Shown piece after piece: positions 39,900 through 48,682 of a DNA stretch of 64,000 bases. Under the pieces are notes generated by a model, which saw only the letters and a list, made by a program, of their open reading frames with translations, was not told where the DNA came from and made no database searches. Each line of letters begins with the position of its first letter. Position 1 is the first letter of the stretch. Made by a program: the position numbers and the translations under genes. Source of the DNA: CAILHX01 sp046155285 (lineage in GTDB: Bacteria; Pseudomonadota; Gammaproteobacteria; Burkholderiales; Methylophilaceae). The stretch is taken from the NCBI GenBank assembly GCA_046155285.1, contig JBJXEA010000020.1:11333-75332 (forward strand), read 5' to 3'.

Positions 39900-42557
39900 C
39901 TAACTCCGCGCCTCGTGGTCTTGCTTATCTTTCATCAGCACCGCCGCAAACTGCAAGGCCGGAACTGGTTTTCCATAGAAATAGCCCTGCACGTCGTCAC
40001 AGCCCATCTCTACCAACATATCCACCTGATCTTGGGTTTCCACCCCTTCTGCAATCACTTTCAATCCCAAGCTTCGCGCCAGAGCAATCACCGCGCCAGC
40101 AATGGCTTTATCATCAGGATCGTGGGTTAAGTCGCGCACAAATGATTGATCAATTTTGAGTTTATCCAGAGGAAGCCGCTTGAGGTAAGACAACGAAGAA
40201 TAACCCGTGCCAAAATCATCAATAGCGAGCCTAACTCCAGGCTCCTTGATACGTTCAAATACGCTGATGACGTATTCGGTATTGTTCATCACCACGCTTT
40301 CAGTGATTTCCAGTTCCAGCAGCGTCGGATCGCAGCCAGTTTCCACCAAGATGCCATACACCGTATCGGCAAAGTTACTGCGTTGCACCTGCACTCCAGA
40401 CACGTTGACCGAAACCGATTGCAGTTCCAGCCCTTGCTCTATCCACTCTGTCATTTGACGCGCCGATTCACGCAACACCCATTCACCTATCTGCACCACC
40501 AGACCAGCCTCTTCGGCCACCGGAATAAACTTTGAGGGTGGTACCAGACCCAGTTCAGGATGCCGCCAGCGCACCAGGGCTTCAGCGCCAATGATGCGTC
40601 TGGTTTTCAAAGACACTTGCGGTTGATAATAAACCTCAAACTGATTGCGCTCCAAAGCCCGCCGTAGCTGGCTTTCCATGTTAAAGCGCTCAACCGCGTT
40701 CTCACTCAGGTCAGACGAATAAAAGCGGTAGTTATTTTTGCCTTCGCTCTTCACCTTGTACATGGCGATGTCGGCGGCTTTGATCAACTCCTCAACATCC
40801 ACGCCATCGCCGGGGAACACGCTGATGCCTACACTGGCACCGATGTAGATGTCTTTACCTTCAATCACAAACTCATTTTGCAGCGAAGTCACTATCTTTT
40901 TCGCCACGCGCGAAGCGTCTTCCACATCGCGCAGGCTGTCCATCATCACCATGAACTCATCGCCGCCCAGCCGCGCCACGGTGTCGCTGTCGCGCATTAC
41001 GTCACGCAGGCGATCCGACACCTCAATCAATAACTTATCACCCACATGATGCCCTAAGGTGTCGTTGATGACCTTGAATCTATCCAAGTCTATAAATAAT
41101 ATCGCCACGCTGGTTTTCTCGCGCTCGGCACGACGCAGCGCGTGGCCGGTCAGTTCGTTCAGCAAACGCCGATTAGGCAAGCCAGTCAGCGCATCGTGGT
41201 TGACCATTTCATGCAAAGCGGTCTGCACGCGCTTGGTGTCGGAAATATCCGAAAACACCACTACATAGTTAATAACCTTGCCTTCATCATCCTTCACCAC
41301 GGTCACCGCGGCGTGTTCTGGATAAAACTCCCCATCCTTGCGAAGGTTTGTAATTTCACCCTTCCAGCGGCCTTGTGTTACAAGCGCTTCCTGCATCTGC
41401 TGGAACTGTTCTGCATCCATCCCTGATGGGTTTAATTGGTGCGCCAGTTGTCCACGCACCTCGTCTTCGCTGTATCCGGTAATGTCGGCGTAGCCTTTGT
41501 TAATGGCAATGATGTGTCCATCGGCATCGGTAATCACAATCCCCTCCGCCGCACTTTCAAAGGCAATCATGGCCTGATTCAGTCTTGCACCCTCAATCTC
41601 GCGCTGAATGGCTGCCCCAAGAGAGCGGCCCGCCGCCATCAACGCGCCCAACTCTTGCGGTGAAATTTCGCTGACTTTCTCGCACTTTTTCACTACCAAC
41701 ACACCCCACCAGGCTTCATTGACAGTCACCGGAATCAGCACGAGAGTATTAGCTCCCATCGCCTCCATAGCCGCCAATTCATCTGCGGCTACTTCGTGGA
41801 TATTGCCAAACACAGGCTGCCCCAGACTAAGGAAAGTCTCCCAGCGCGGCGCACCTAAGGCTTCGTACTCAAACACGCCCCCCAAACTTTGCCGAACACA
41901 GCAATCTGGCGCTATCCACTGAAACATACTACTGGCACACCGCTTACCCTCTGCGTTGGTGATAGTTTGCAACAAACCTACCTGATTAAAGTCGGCGGCG
42001 ACACCCAAAATACTCAGCACATCCGGCACTACTTTCCTCCAAGACTCTGCTGAATTCAGCAACCAATCACAGGAAATCAGTGCGTCAAGGATGGTGCTAC
42101 GATTAGTTAGCTGAATCTCAAAGTCTCGGCGCTCGGTAATGTCGCGCCCCACCACTACCAAGCCTTGGCGGCTGCCATCCTCATTAAACAAGGGGGTTTT
42201 AACTACATCAAACACACGATGCCCGCCCTCAGGCAAGGGAATGGTCTCCTCAACCTGCATACGCTGCTGTGATACCCAAGCCATCTCATCAGAGGCATTG
42301 CAACTCAGAAACGCATCACGATAGATGGGGTGCGTGAGTTCCGCTAGTTCGGTATCGGTTTTGAACTGATAGTTGACGTACTGGAGATGAAAAATGGCCA
42401 AACCATTGTCATTGGCTTTCAACCAACGGCCTTGACCATCCTTGAAACAGACGAAATCTGGGCTAGTATCCAGCAAATTTCGCAGCAACGCCTCTGCATA
42501 AGAAGAAGCATCTTCTGCAAACAGAGAATTAGTTGTATGCTGCGTGGCGATTGCCAT
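39900..42557 (-). CDS. PAS/GAF sensor diguanylate cyclase/phosphodiesterase (GGDEF-EAL)
   Basis: An 885-residue soluble signalling protein. Domain order: PAS (about 25-140, ending VVVGRDITERRDFE), GAF-like (about 150-320), PAS (about 325-450, ending VVVFSDISDTKRV), GGDEF (about 460-615, active site RLGGDEFMVMM) and EAL (about 630-875, GAEALVRWRHPE, LELEITESVV, AIDDFGTGYSSL). Both catalytic motifs are intact, so synthesis and degradation of c-di-GMP are both possible. Signals are unknown. It is followed by an HD-GYP gene. Confidence 0.93.
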   Translation of the reverse strand: MAIATQHTTNSLFAEDASSYAEALLRNLLDTSPDFVCFKDGQGRWLKANDNGLAIFHLQYVNYQFKTDTELAELTHPIYRDAFLSCNASDEMAWVSQQRMQVEETIPLPEGGHRVFDVVKTPLFNEDGSRQGLVVVGRDITERRDFEIQLTNRSTILDALISCDWLLNSAESWRKVVPDVLSILGVAADFNQVGLLQTITNAEGKRCASSMFQWIAPDCCVRQSLGGVFEYEALGAPRWETFLSLGQPVFGNIHEVAADELAAMEAMGANTLVLIPVTVNEAWWGVLVVKKCEKVSEISPQELGALMAAGRSLGAAIQREIEGARLNQAMIAFESAAEGIVITDADGHIIAINKGYADITGYSEDEVRGQLAHQLNPSGMDAEQFQQMQEALVTQGRWKGEITNLRKDGEFYPEHAAVTVVKDDEGKVINYVVVFSDISDTKRVQTALHEMVNHDALTGLPNRRLLNELTGHALRRAEREKTSVAILFIDLDRFKVINDTLGHHVGDKLLIEVSDRLRDVMRDSDTVARLGGDEFMVMMDSLRDVEDASRVAKKIVTSLQNEFVIEGKDIYIGASVGISVFPGDGVDVEELIKAADIAMYKVKSEGKNNYRFYSSDLSENAVERFNMESQLRRALERNQFEVYYQPQVSLKTRRIIGAEALVRWRHPELGLVPPSKFIPVAEEAGLVVQIGEWVLRESARQMTEWIEQGLELQSVSVNVSGVQVQRSNFADTVYGILVETGCDPTLLELEITESVVMNNTEYVISVFERIKEPGVRLAIDDFGTGYSSLSYLKRLPLDKLKIDQSFVRDLTHDPDDKAIAGAVIALARSLGLKVIAEGVETQDQVDMLVEMGCDDVQGYFYGKPVPALQFAAVLMKDKQDHEARS

Positions 42558-42857
42558 TATTTATTTAACGTATTCAATAAATTAAATTGCATAGCCAGCA
42601 CTTTTAACTGCCAAGCGCCAACTCCCCCACTGCTTGATTGTAGAAGCCGATCGTAGAAACTAATCACTGATTTCTACATCATTGTTATTGTAGGGAGAGT
42701 AGAACCTATACCAGCGCACCCCGTCAAGTGTTAACGGGGTTTATGGTGGGGAGGTTGTTACAGGAGACACGGCGTAGCAATGAAATTGCGATTGATGGTG
42801 CGAACCTCATCATGCGTCCAAAGGAATGCGTCACGTTGTCGCACCTTTAACAACCGT
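42558..42857. other. 300-bp intergenic region before the GGDEF-EAL gene
   Basis: No gene is supported here. The region holds a CCCCGTCAAGTGTTAACGGGG hairpin near 42720, which could terminate the PepSY/TonB operon read from the right, and the 17-bp RegA-like palindrome at 42827. An A/T-rich stretch next to the GGDEF-EAL start probably holds its promoter. Confidence 0.6.
42827..42843. promoter_or_regulatory. RegA/PrrA-like palindromic box (copy 1)
   Basis: TGCGTCACGTTGTCGCA fits the dyad TGCGnCAnnnTGnCGCA and differs at one base from the copy upstream of regB (46595). It lies between the PepSY gene stop and the GGDEF-EAL gene, about 270 bases upstream of the latter. The core GCGnCA..TGnCGC resembles known PrrA/RegR boxes. 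Binding is inferred. Confidence 0.5.
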
Positions 42858-44186
42858 TTAAGCCGCGATCTTATTCAACCCAAGAAAATCTCTGGTCGCA
42901 GCAAAGCGTCGCAACACCGCACGTTCAAGTAACAAAACCATCAGCACGGACAAACCAAGAAACGGTAATAACACCCCCAGCGTGGTGGCCAAGGCAAGAA
43001 ACCCGACATGGGTTTGAAATTGGCCAGGCGGCGGTGCACCTAATACACCCGATTTGCGTCTGCGCCACCACATCACCAACCCGCTCACCGACACCAGTAC
43101 CAATCCCAGTGCGGTGAGTAGCCCTAACAGCTGATTCAACCAGCCGAATAACTGGCCTTCGTGGATGGCAATACCCGTGCCGATGATGCGATCAAGCAGC
43201 GGTCTATCGGCAAAATCTTTTCTGGATTTAATCGCACCAGTATCGGCATCAAGCGACAAATTTACTCTGAGCGGGCGATTTTGCGCATCGGATTTCGCTG
43301 TCCAGTCCGGCGATTTTTTTGACGGTGGGGCAATCAACACTGGGGCTGCCAAATGCAGCGGCACTACGGTGGCGATTAAACGATCTATGGCGCTGTGGTC
43401 TTGCGGTAGCGCATCCATATGCGCCTGATGATGGCCTGCATGCTCATCGACACGTCCTGTCGCCCAGTCCTGCTTGACTGCGGCCACCGTGCCAATCTGC
43501 CGCACTTCTTTCAACAAGCCGCCCCAGGATTTCGTCCACGGCAAACCTGACACCAACAAGAACAAGGTAAAAAAGGTAATCCAAAAACCCGTTACGCCAT
43601 GCAAATCGCGCCAAAACACACGTCCGGTAAGGTTAAGCCGTGGATACACAATCCCCGCCAAACCTTGCGTATTGCGCGGCCACCACAGACAAAGCCCGGT
43701 GATAAGCATCACTATCGCCCACGAAGCCGCCAGCTCCACCAGCATAGAACCGCGGTCGCCCAGCAATAAAGTCCCATGCAGCTCATGCACGATATGCATG
43801 AATGTCGCGTCTTCTGGTTGCTGCTTGAGTATCTTCAAATTGACGGGATGCACATAAACACGCGTAACCGCCATGCCGTTTTTCACCAACACCTGCACCG
43901 CAGATTGCAGGGTATCCGGCAACTGATAGGCTTCAAACCTAGCGCCCTTCACCGCTTGCAATGCCGCCGACACTTGCGCCGCAGCACTCGCGGGTTGCCC
44001 CGTGATGTTAAGCCTCTGATAAGGTGCATCAAGGCTAGCCTCGACTTGCGGTTTGAACAGATAAATCGCGCCCGTCACCGCCAATATCAAGACAAACGGG
44101 ATGCAAAACAAGCCTGCATAAAAATGCCAGCGCCAAAGCGTGTTGTAGCTCGGCCATTGTCCTAGTGTTGTCATTTCAGAATTCAA
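42858..44186 (-). CDS. PepSY-associated iron-regulated-type membrane protein
   Basis: A 442-residue inner-membrane protein of the PepSY-TM (PiuB) family. Four helices: residues about 22-46 (with a WHFYAGLFCIPFVLILAVTGAIYLF start, the family signature), 155-178, 205-228 and 365-430. The extracytoplasmic part holds PepSY-like segments, e.g. LPDTLQSAVQVLVKN. Members lie next to TonB receptors and are linked to siderophore iron reduction or uptake. It starts 3 bases after the receptor stop, so it is the receptor's operon partner. Confidence 0.9.
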   Translation of the reverse strand: MNSEMTTLGQWPSYNTLWRWHFYAGLFCIPFVLILAVTGAIYLFKPQVEASLDAPYQRLNITGQPASAAAQVSAALQAVKGARFEAYQLPDTLQSAVQVLVKNGMAVTRVYVHPVNLKILKQQPEDATFMHIVHELHGTLLLGDRGSMLVELAASWAIVMLITGLCLWWPRNTQGLAGIVYPRLNLTGRVFWRDLHGVTGFWITFFTLFLLVSGLPWTKSWGGLLKEVRQIGTVAAVKQDWATGRVDEHAGHHQAHMDALPQDHSAIDRLIATVVPLHLAAPVLIAPPSKKSPDWTAKSDAQNRPLRVNLSLDADTGAIKSRKDFADRPLLDRIIGTGIAIHEGQLFGWLNQLLGLLTALGLVLVSVSGLVMWWRRRKSGVLGAPPPGQFQTHVGFLALATTLGVLLPFLGLSVLMVLLLERAVLRRFAATRDFLGLNKIAA

Positions 44187-44189
44187 ACT

Positions 44190-46535
44190 TTAGTAATCAA
44201 ACTTCAGTTGCAAATAACCTGTCCGTTGTGGATAGGGGTGAAACACATACGATTTGTAATTGTTCAAATTATCCACACCCAAACTGGCGGTAAACCGGTC
44301 GGCGAATTTATAGCTGGCTTTCACATCCATCACGAAAAATTTGCTCGCCCCACCATAGGTGTCAGGGTTGATGTCGCTATTATCCAAAGCGTTATATTGC
44401 CTGCCGCTGTAACGTGCAGCCAGGCTGTAGACAAGATTATTGCCTTGATGATAGGTTGCCACCGCCTTGAACATGGAACGCGGAATACGCGTCGGCTTAT
44501 TGCCTTCGGTCGTCGGTGCGACTTCGTTACGCAAAATCTCAGCGTCGGTAAAGGTTGCACTGCCTTGTAAATCCAGCCCATGTACCCATACGTCCTGCCA
44601 TTGCGTCGCCAGTTCAATGCCACGGGTACGAATATGCCCCACGTTTTGCGTATAACTACAGCCTGCGGCTCTGGTACAGGTGCCGGTGTCGTAGGGAATC
44701 GCGCTGCCAAGGGTCAGAAATTGTGTAATCAACGCGTCATATTTATTTTCGTGAAACAGGCTGGCGCGTACCAAACCGTTATCAAAGCGACGCTCTGCGG
44801 TGAACTCGCCCGAAATGACTTCTTCTGGCTTTAAGTCTGGATTACTTTGCACAAAATAAGATGGGGCTCCATTTTGCAAAGGCTGGAACATCTCACTCAC
44901 AGTAGGAAAACGGAATGCCTGTCCAAGCGCCGCACGAAAGCCCCATGCGGGTTGTGGCTCAAAGCTCAGTGACAGCTTGGGCGAAAATTTGGTTTCTGAT
45001 TTATCCGCGTAATTTGCGGTATTTAACACATTGGCGATAGTGATTTGATTGCTACCATCATTGGCTTCCCAGCGTTCTGCGCGACCACCCCAAGTCAGCG
45101 CCCATGCCGGAGCCAGTTGCCATTTATCTTGGGCATACAGTGCTTGCGTCCGCGTTTCACCACGCGCGGAGGTATTCACGATACCCTTGGTGCCGACAGA
45201 CCAATCTGCCGTGTCATTCGTCACACTATGCAACTCATATTGATCAATGTGATAACCGACATCAACGGTATGGTTCTGGGGGCGCAAAGTAGCGTGCGCA
45301 TCAAACACCGTCCAACCGGTACCCTCCAGATCGGTCACGCGCCCGGTTCGGGTGATATAGGGATTACCCAACGCTGTCGACCCCGATGAAGCCGCATTGG
45401 CTGCACTGCTGATGTCTTTTTGATAATCGTAGTCAGATAATGTAGCCTGCCAATCAAAAAAACCTTGGGTGTTGGATTTCACATCCAGCGCCTGCATGAT
45501 GTGCAAGGCTTCAGCTTCGGCAGGGTTCATGCCGGACACATCATAACGTGCGCCATTGAAGCTCACCCGACCGTTGTACACCGTGGCACCAGTGGCATCT
45601 TTAAGGTAACTTTGAATATCGGTGCGGCTATCCAAATTCCACACACCCACGGTATAAGCCGCTTTAATGGTCGGGGTGATGTCATAAGTAGCCTTGAATT
45701 TGATGTTGGTTTGCTCAGAGTCATCAATGTTGGTCGCGCCAAAAACAACGCGGTCGGTATTGGTGACGCTTTTGTCCTGAAATGCACCGGTCACTACTGG
45801 GCTTGCCCCTGGTGCAGTCACTGAGCGTGCAGCCGTTGAAAAATCCATCGGATGGCCTTTACTATCCAAGCGATCCACCGCCAACAAGAAAGCAAAATCA
45901 TTAACCTTATCACCCAGCGAAGCCGTTAAATGATTGCCGCTAAAGTTTTCATTTGTGCCATAAAGTTCAAAACTTTGCGTAAAAGCCTGTGCGCTGGCAT
46001 GTGACTCAAACTTCTCCGGCATACGTGTGGCAATACTCATCACCCCGCCAAACGAGTTGCCTGCGTAAAGCGCCGAGAACGGCCCATACATCATGCTGAT
46101 GCTTTCAATTCCCTCTGGGCTGACCATGCCCCAGCGCGGCGAACCAAAATTGCCAAATAAAAAATTAGAAAGCAACACGCCATCCGCATACAACATGTTT
46201 TGCGCGCTGGAAAGCGTACCCACAGTACGGGTGGCGATATTGCCGTTACGGTCGCCAATAAAACGTTCACGCACTTGAACGCTAGGTAAGTATCTCAAGG
46301 TGTCCCCCGCCGTTACCGCATTGATGGTCTCGGCGATTTGAGTCCGTCCATAGGTTTCCACGGTAGCTGGGTGTTTGAAAATGCGGCTATCAATCGGTGT
46401 CGCCGTAACGGTCACTTCATCGGTCTCAATGACAGCATTATCCGCCAAGTATGCTGCGTGTACCGGCAGAGTAACTAATCCTAGGGGCGCAACCAATCCC
46501 AACACCGCGACCATTCTATTGAATTGTTTCATCAT
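44190..46535 (-). CDS. TonB-dependent outer-membrane receptor
   Basis: A 781-residue TonB-dependent receptor. The signal peptide ends near VHA (about 28), followed by a TonB-box-like DEVTVTATPI. The plug domain is about 50-160 (GDTLRYLPSVQVRER, YGPFSALYAGNSFGGVMSIAT), then a 22-strand barrel ending in aromatic YLQLKFDY. A CTRAAGC disulfide loop occurs near 628. With the PepSY partner it probably takes up a ferric siderophore or another metal chelate; the ligand is unknown. It diverges from regB across 115 bases that contain a RegA-like box. No Fur box was seen here. Confidence 0.92.
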   Translation of the reverse strand: MMKQFNRMVAVLGLVAPLGLVTLPVHAAYLADNAVIETDEVTVTATPIDSRIFKHPATVETYGRTQIAETINAVTAGDTLRYLPSVQVRERFIGDRNGNIATRTVGTLSSAQNMLYADGVLLSNFLFGNFGSPRWGMVSPEGIESISMMYGPFSALYAGNSFGGVMSIATRMPEKFESHASAQAFTQSFELYGTNENFSGNHLTASLGDKVNDFAFLLAVDRLDSKGHPMDFSTAARSVTAPGASPVVTGAFQDKSVTNTDRVVFGATNIDDSEQTNIKFKATYDITPTIKAAYTVGVWNLDSRTDIQSYLKDATGATVYNGRVSFNGARYDVSGMNPAEAEALHIMQALDVKSNTQGFFDWQATLSDYDYQKDISSAANAASSGSTALGNPYITRTGRVTDLEGTGWTVFDAHATLRPQNHTVDVGYHIDQYELHSVTNDTADWSVGTKGIVNTSARGETRTQALYAQDKWQLAPAWALTWGGRAERWEANDGSNQITIANVLNTANYADKSETKFSPKLSLSFEPQPAWGFRAALGQAFRFPTVSEMFQPLQNGAPSYFVQSNPDLKPEEVISGEFTAERRFDNGLVRASLFHENKYDALITQFLTLGSAIPYDTGTCTRAAGCSYTQNVGHIRTRGIELATQWQDVWVHGLDLQGSATFTDAEILRNEVAPTTEGNKPTRIPRSMFKAVATYHQGNNLVYSLAARYSGRQYNALDNSDINPDTYGGASKFFVMDVKASYKFADRFTASLGVDNLNNYKSYVFHPYPQRTGYLQLKFDY

Positions 46536-46594
46536 TAAAGTGCCGTTATTATTTTGGAAAAACGAATTTTAGAGATTCTCTGCCGCACACGGAA

Positions 46595-46611
46595 TGCGTC
46601 ACGATGTCGCA
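46595..46611. promoter_or_regulatory. RegA/PrrA-like palindromic box (copy 2), regB/TonB-receptor divergent promoter
   Basis: TGCGTCACGATGTCGCA, a near-perfect dyad (TGCGnCAnnnTGnCGCA). Read on the minus strand it matches 14 of 15 positions of the RegR-type consensus GNGRCRTTNNGNCGC. It lies 39 bases before the regB start and 59 bases before the receptor start. Autoregulation of regBA by RegA is known in other bacteria; here binding is inferred. Confidence 0.6.
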
Positions 46612-46650
46612 GGGCAAGCGTTCACCGGCGGCTCGTATTAGAATCAACGT

Positions 46651-47925
46651 ATGAACAATCCTGATTTGAATGAGCACACCTCACACCGCAATTTAAGGCG
46701 GGTGTTCATGCTGCGCTGGGTGATGATAGGATTTTTGAGCACCACGGCTGCGGCACTGATTCTGCTTGCCATCCCGCTACATAAACTGCCTTTAATGGCG
46801 GCGATTAGCAGTATGTTGCTGCTCAATTTCGTCACTTGGCTGCGCTTACGCAACCCCAAAAACATTCATCAGCGTGAACTTTTAGCCCAGTTGCTAGGTG
46901 ACATCATCACGCTGACACTTTTGTTTTACTTTACTGGCGGCTACAGCAACCCATTTGTGTGGATGTATTTGCTGCCGTTGACAGTCGCGGCGGTGGCTCT
47001 GCCACGCTTGCAAGTGTGGGGACTAGCAGTGTTGGCAGTGGCCTGTTATTCGATACTGGTGTTTTATTACGTACCGCTGTCGCACCTGCACATGTACACA
47101 CTCGAGGGCAATCTCGACATCCACTTGGTCGGCATGTGGTTGGGCTTTGTGTTGAGTGCGGGGGTGATTGCGACGTTTGTGGCGCGTATCGGGCAAAATT
47201 TGCGCGATGCCGACCACCTGCTGGCCGAGGCACGAGAACAAGCGCTGGAGAGTGAGCGCATGATGGCGCTCGGCAGCCTTGCCGCCAGTGCCGCGCATGA
47301 ATTGGGCACACCGCTGGCGACGATGGCGGTGTTGGCAAAAGAGTTGCAAACGACGGGTGAAAATGCAGAAAAATTGCAATTGTTAAGTCGGCAAATCAGC
47401 CGCTGCAAAGATATTCTCACCTCGCTCGCCCAATCCGCAGGCGAATCGCGGGCGGACGGGCAAAGCACTGACGTAGAAACTTTTCTGCAATCCAGTATCC
47501 AGCGTTGGCGCGACACTCGCCCCGCCACCAGCTTAGAGCTGAGCTTGGAAGGCACACAACCCGTGCCCAAACTATTTGCCGACCGCACCTTGACGCAAGC
47601 CTTGCAAAACCTGCTGGATAACGCCGCCGACGCCTCACCCGAAAAAGTTATGCTCAAAGCGAACTGGAATGCGGAAACACTCAACATTACCATCCGCGAT
47701 TTTGGACAAGGCTTAAACAGTGACACCGCCGCCAAAATCGGCACACCATTCTTTACTTCCAAGCTAGACAAAGGCTTAGGGCTGGGCGTATATCTCACGC
47801 GTATTATCCTAGAGCGTTTTGATGGCACGTTGCAACTCAACAATCACGCGGATGGGGGCGTGTTGACTGAGGTCACGCTGCCTTTAACCAAACTGCTCAC
47901 AATAGGGGCATTCAAGCGTGACTGA
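46651..47925 (+). CDS. regB: Redox sensor histidine kinase RegB/PrrB/ActS type
   Basis: A 424-residue membrane kinase with six helices in residues ~20-185. The ubiquinone-sensing motif GGYSNPF (96-102) is intact. The H-box is AAHELGTPLATMAVLAKEL (His216). The conserved redox cysteine is in SRCKDILTSL (Cys252). The C terminus has N- and G-boxes (LQNLLDNAADASP, DFGQGL, GLGLGVYLTRIIL). It should autophosphorylate when the quinone pool is reduced and pass phosphate to RegA. It overlaps regA by 8 bases. Confidence 0.95.
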   Translation: MNNPDLNEHTSHRNLRRVFMLRWVMIGFLSTTAAALILLAIPLHKLPLMAAISSMLLLNFVTWLRLRNPKNIHQRELLAQLLGDIITLTLLFYFTGGYSNPFVWMYLLPLTVAAVALPRLQVWGLAVLAVACYSILVFYYVPLSHLHMYTLEGNLDIHLVGMWLGFVLSAGVIATFVARIGQNLRDADHLLAEAREQALESERMMALGSLAASAAHELGTPLATMAVLAKELQTTGENAEKLQLLSRQISRCKDILTSLAQSAGESRADGQSTDVETFLQSSIQRWRDTRPATSLELSLEGTQPVPKLFADRTLTQALQNLLDNAADASPEKVMLKANWNAETLNITIRDFGQGLNSDTAAKIGTPFFTSKLDKGLGLGVYLTRIILERFDGTLQLNNHADGGVLTEVTLPLTKLLTIGAFKRD

Positions 47926-48457
47926 AGACCAACCCACACTATTACTCGTTGACGACGACGCTACCTTTCGTGGCGTGTTGCGCGATGCCATGCAAAAGCG
48001 CGGATTTGTCGTGAACGAGGCGTTTGATGTCGCCAGTGCCATGCAACTAGTCACGCAGGAAGCCCCAGAATACGCCGTGATAGACCTGAAAATGCCGGGG
48101 GATTCCGGGCTGGTACTGGTGCGGCACATCAGCGCATTACAAACCGGCACAAATATGGTGGTACTCACCGGATACGCCAGCATCACCACTGCGATCGAGG
48201 CCATCAAGCTAGGCGCGACGCATTATCTGGCCAAGCCAGTGGATGCCGACGACATCCTCGCCGCGTTTGAAAAAACAGAAGGCAACAGCGCGATGCTGGT
48301 GGCAAACAGCCCATTATCAGTGGGTCGTTTGGAATGGGAGCATATCCAACGTGTATTGAACGAACACGACGGCAACATTTCCGCAACAGCCAGGGCGTTA
48401 AATATGCACCGCAGAACACTGCAACGTAAATTAAACAAGAACCCCAGCAAAAAATAG
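47918..48457 (+). CDS. regA: Global redox response regulator RegA/PrrA/ActR type
   Basis: A 179-residue response regulator. The receiver has DDD at residues ~11-13 (LLVDDDATF), phosphoacceptor Asp in YAVIDLKMPGDSG, and Lys in YLAKPVDADDI. The C-terminal Fis-type helix-turn-helix (NISATARALNMHRRTLQRKL) is the near-invariant RegA signature. It activates or represses respiration genes. The distance to the cydP gene is only 23 bases, so it is probably co-transcribed with the cytochrome bd genes. Confidence 0.95.
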   Translation: MTEDQPTLLLVDDDATFRGVLRDAMQKRGFVVNEAFDVASAMQLVTQEAPEYAVIDLKMPGDSGLVLVRHISALQTGTNMVVLTGYASITTAIEAIKLGATHYLAKPVDADDILAAFEKTEGNSAMLVANSPLSVGRLEWEHIQRVLNEHDGNISATARALNMHRRTLQRKLNKNPSKK

Positions 48458-48480
48458 CGGTCTAGCACTACACTAACGCT

Positions 48481-48675
48481 ATGCTATTCAATCGCCTTAA
48501 CCACCACTTCAACACCCGTATCCAAACAGGGAAAACTGGGCGATTGGCGCTGGAAATCAGCTTGGCATTAGCGATAAAATTGCTCTTGCTATGGCTGTTA
48601 TGGATGCTATTCTTTTCTCACCCCATAGCCAAGAATGACCGCCAGCAAGCCGTCACTCGCATCATCTTGAATTAG
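48481..48675 (+). CDS. cydP: CydP-like small membrane subunit
   Basis: A 64-residue protein with one long hydrophobic helix (about 24-46, LEISLALAIKLLLLWLLWMLFF) preceded by a basic N terminus and followed by a short charged tail. Small proteins of this form (CydP) sit before cydA in many proteobacteria. It starts 23 bases after regA and ends 7 bases before cydA. It is short, so the family call rests on position and hydropathy. Confidence 0.75.
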   Translation: MLFNRLNHHFNTRIQTGKTGRLALEISLALAIKLLLLWLLWMLFFSHPIAKNDRQQAVTRIILN

Positions 48676-48682
48676 GACAATC

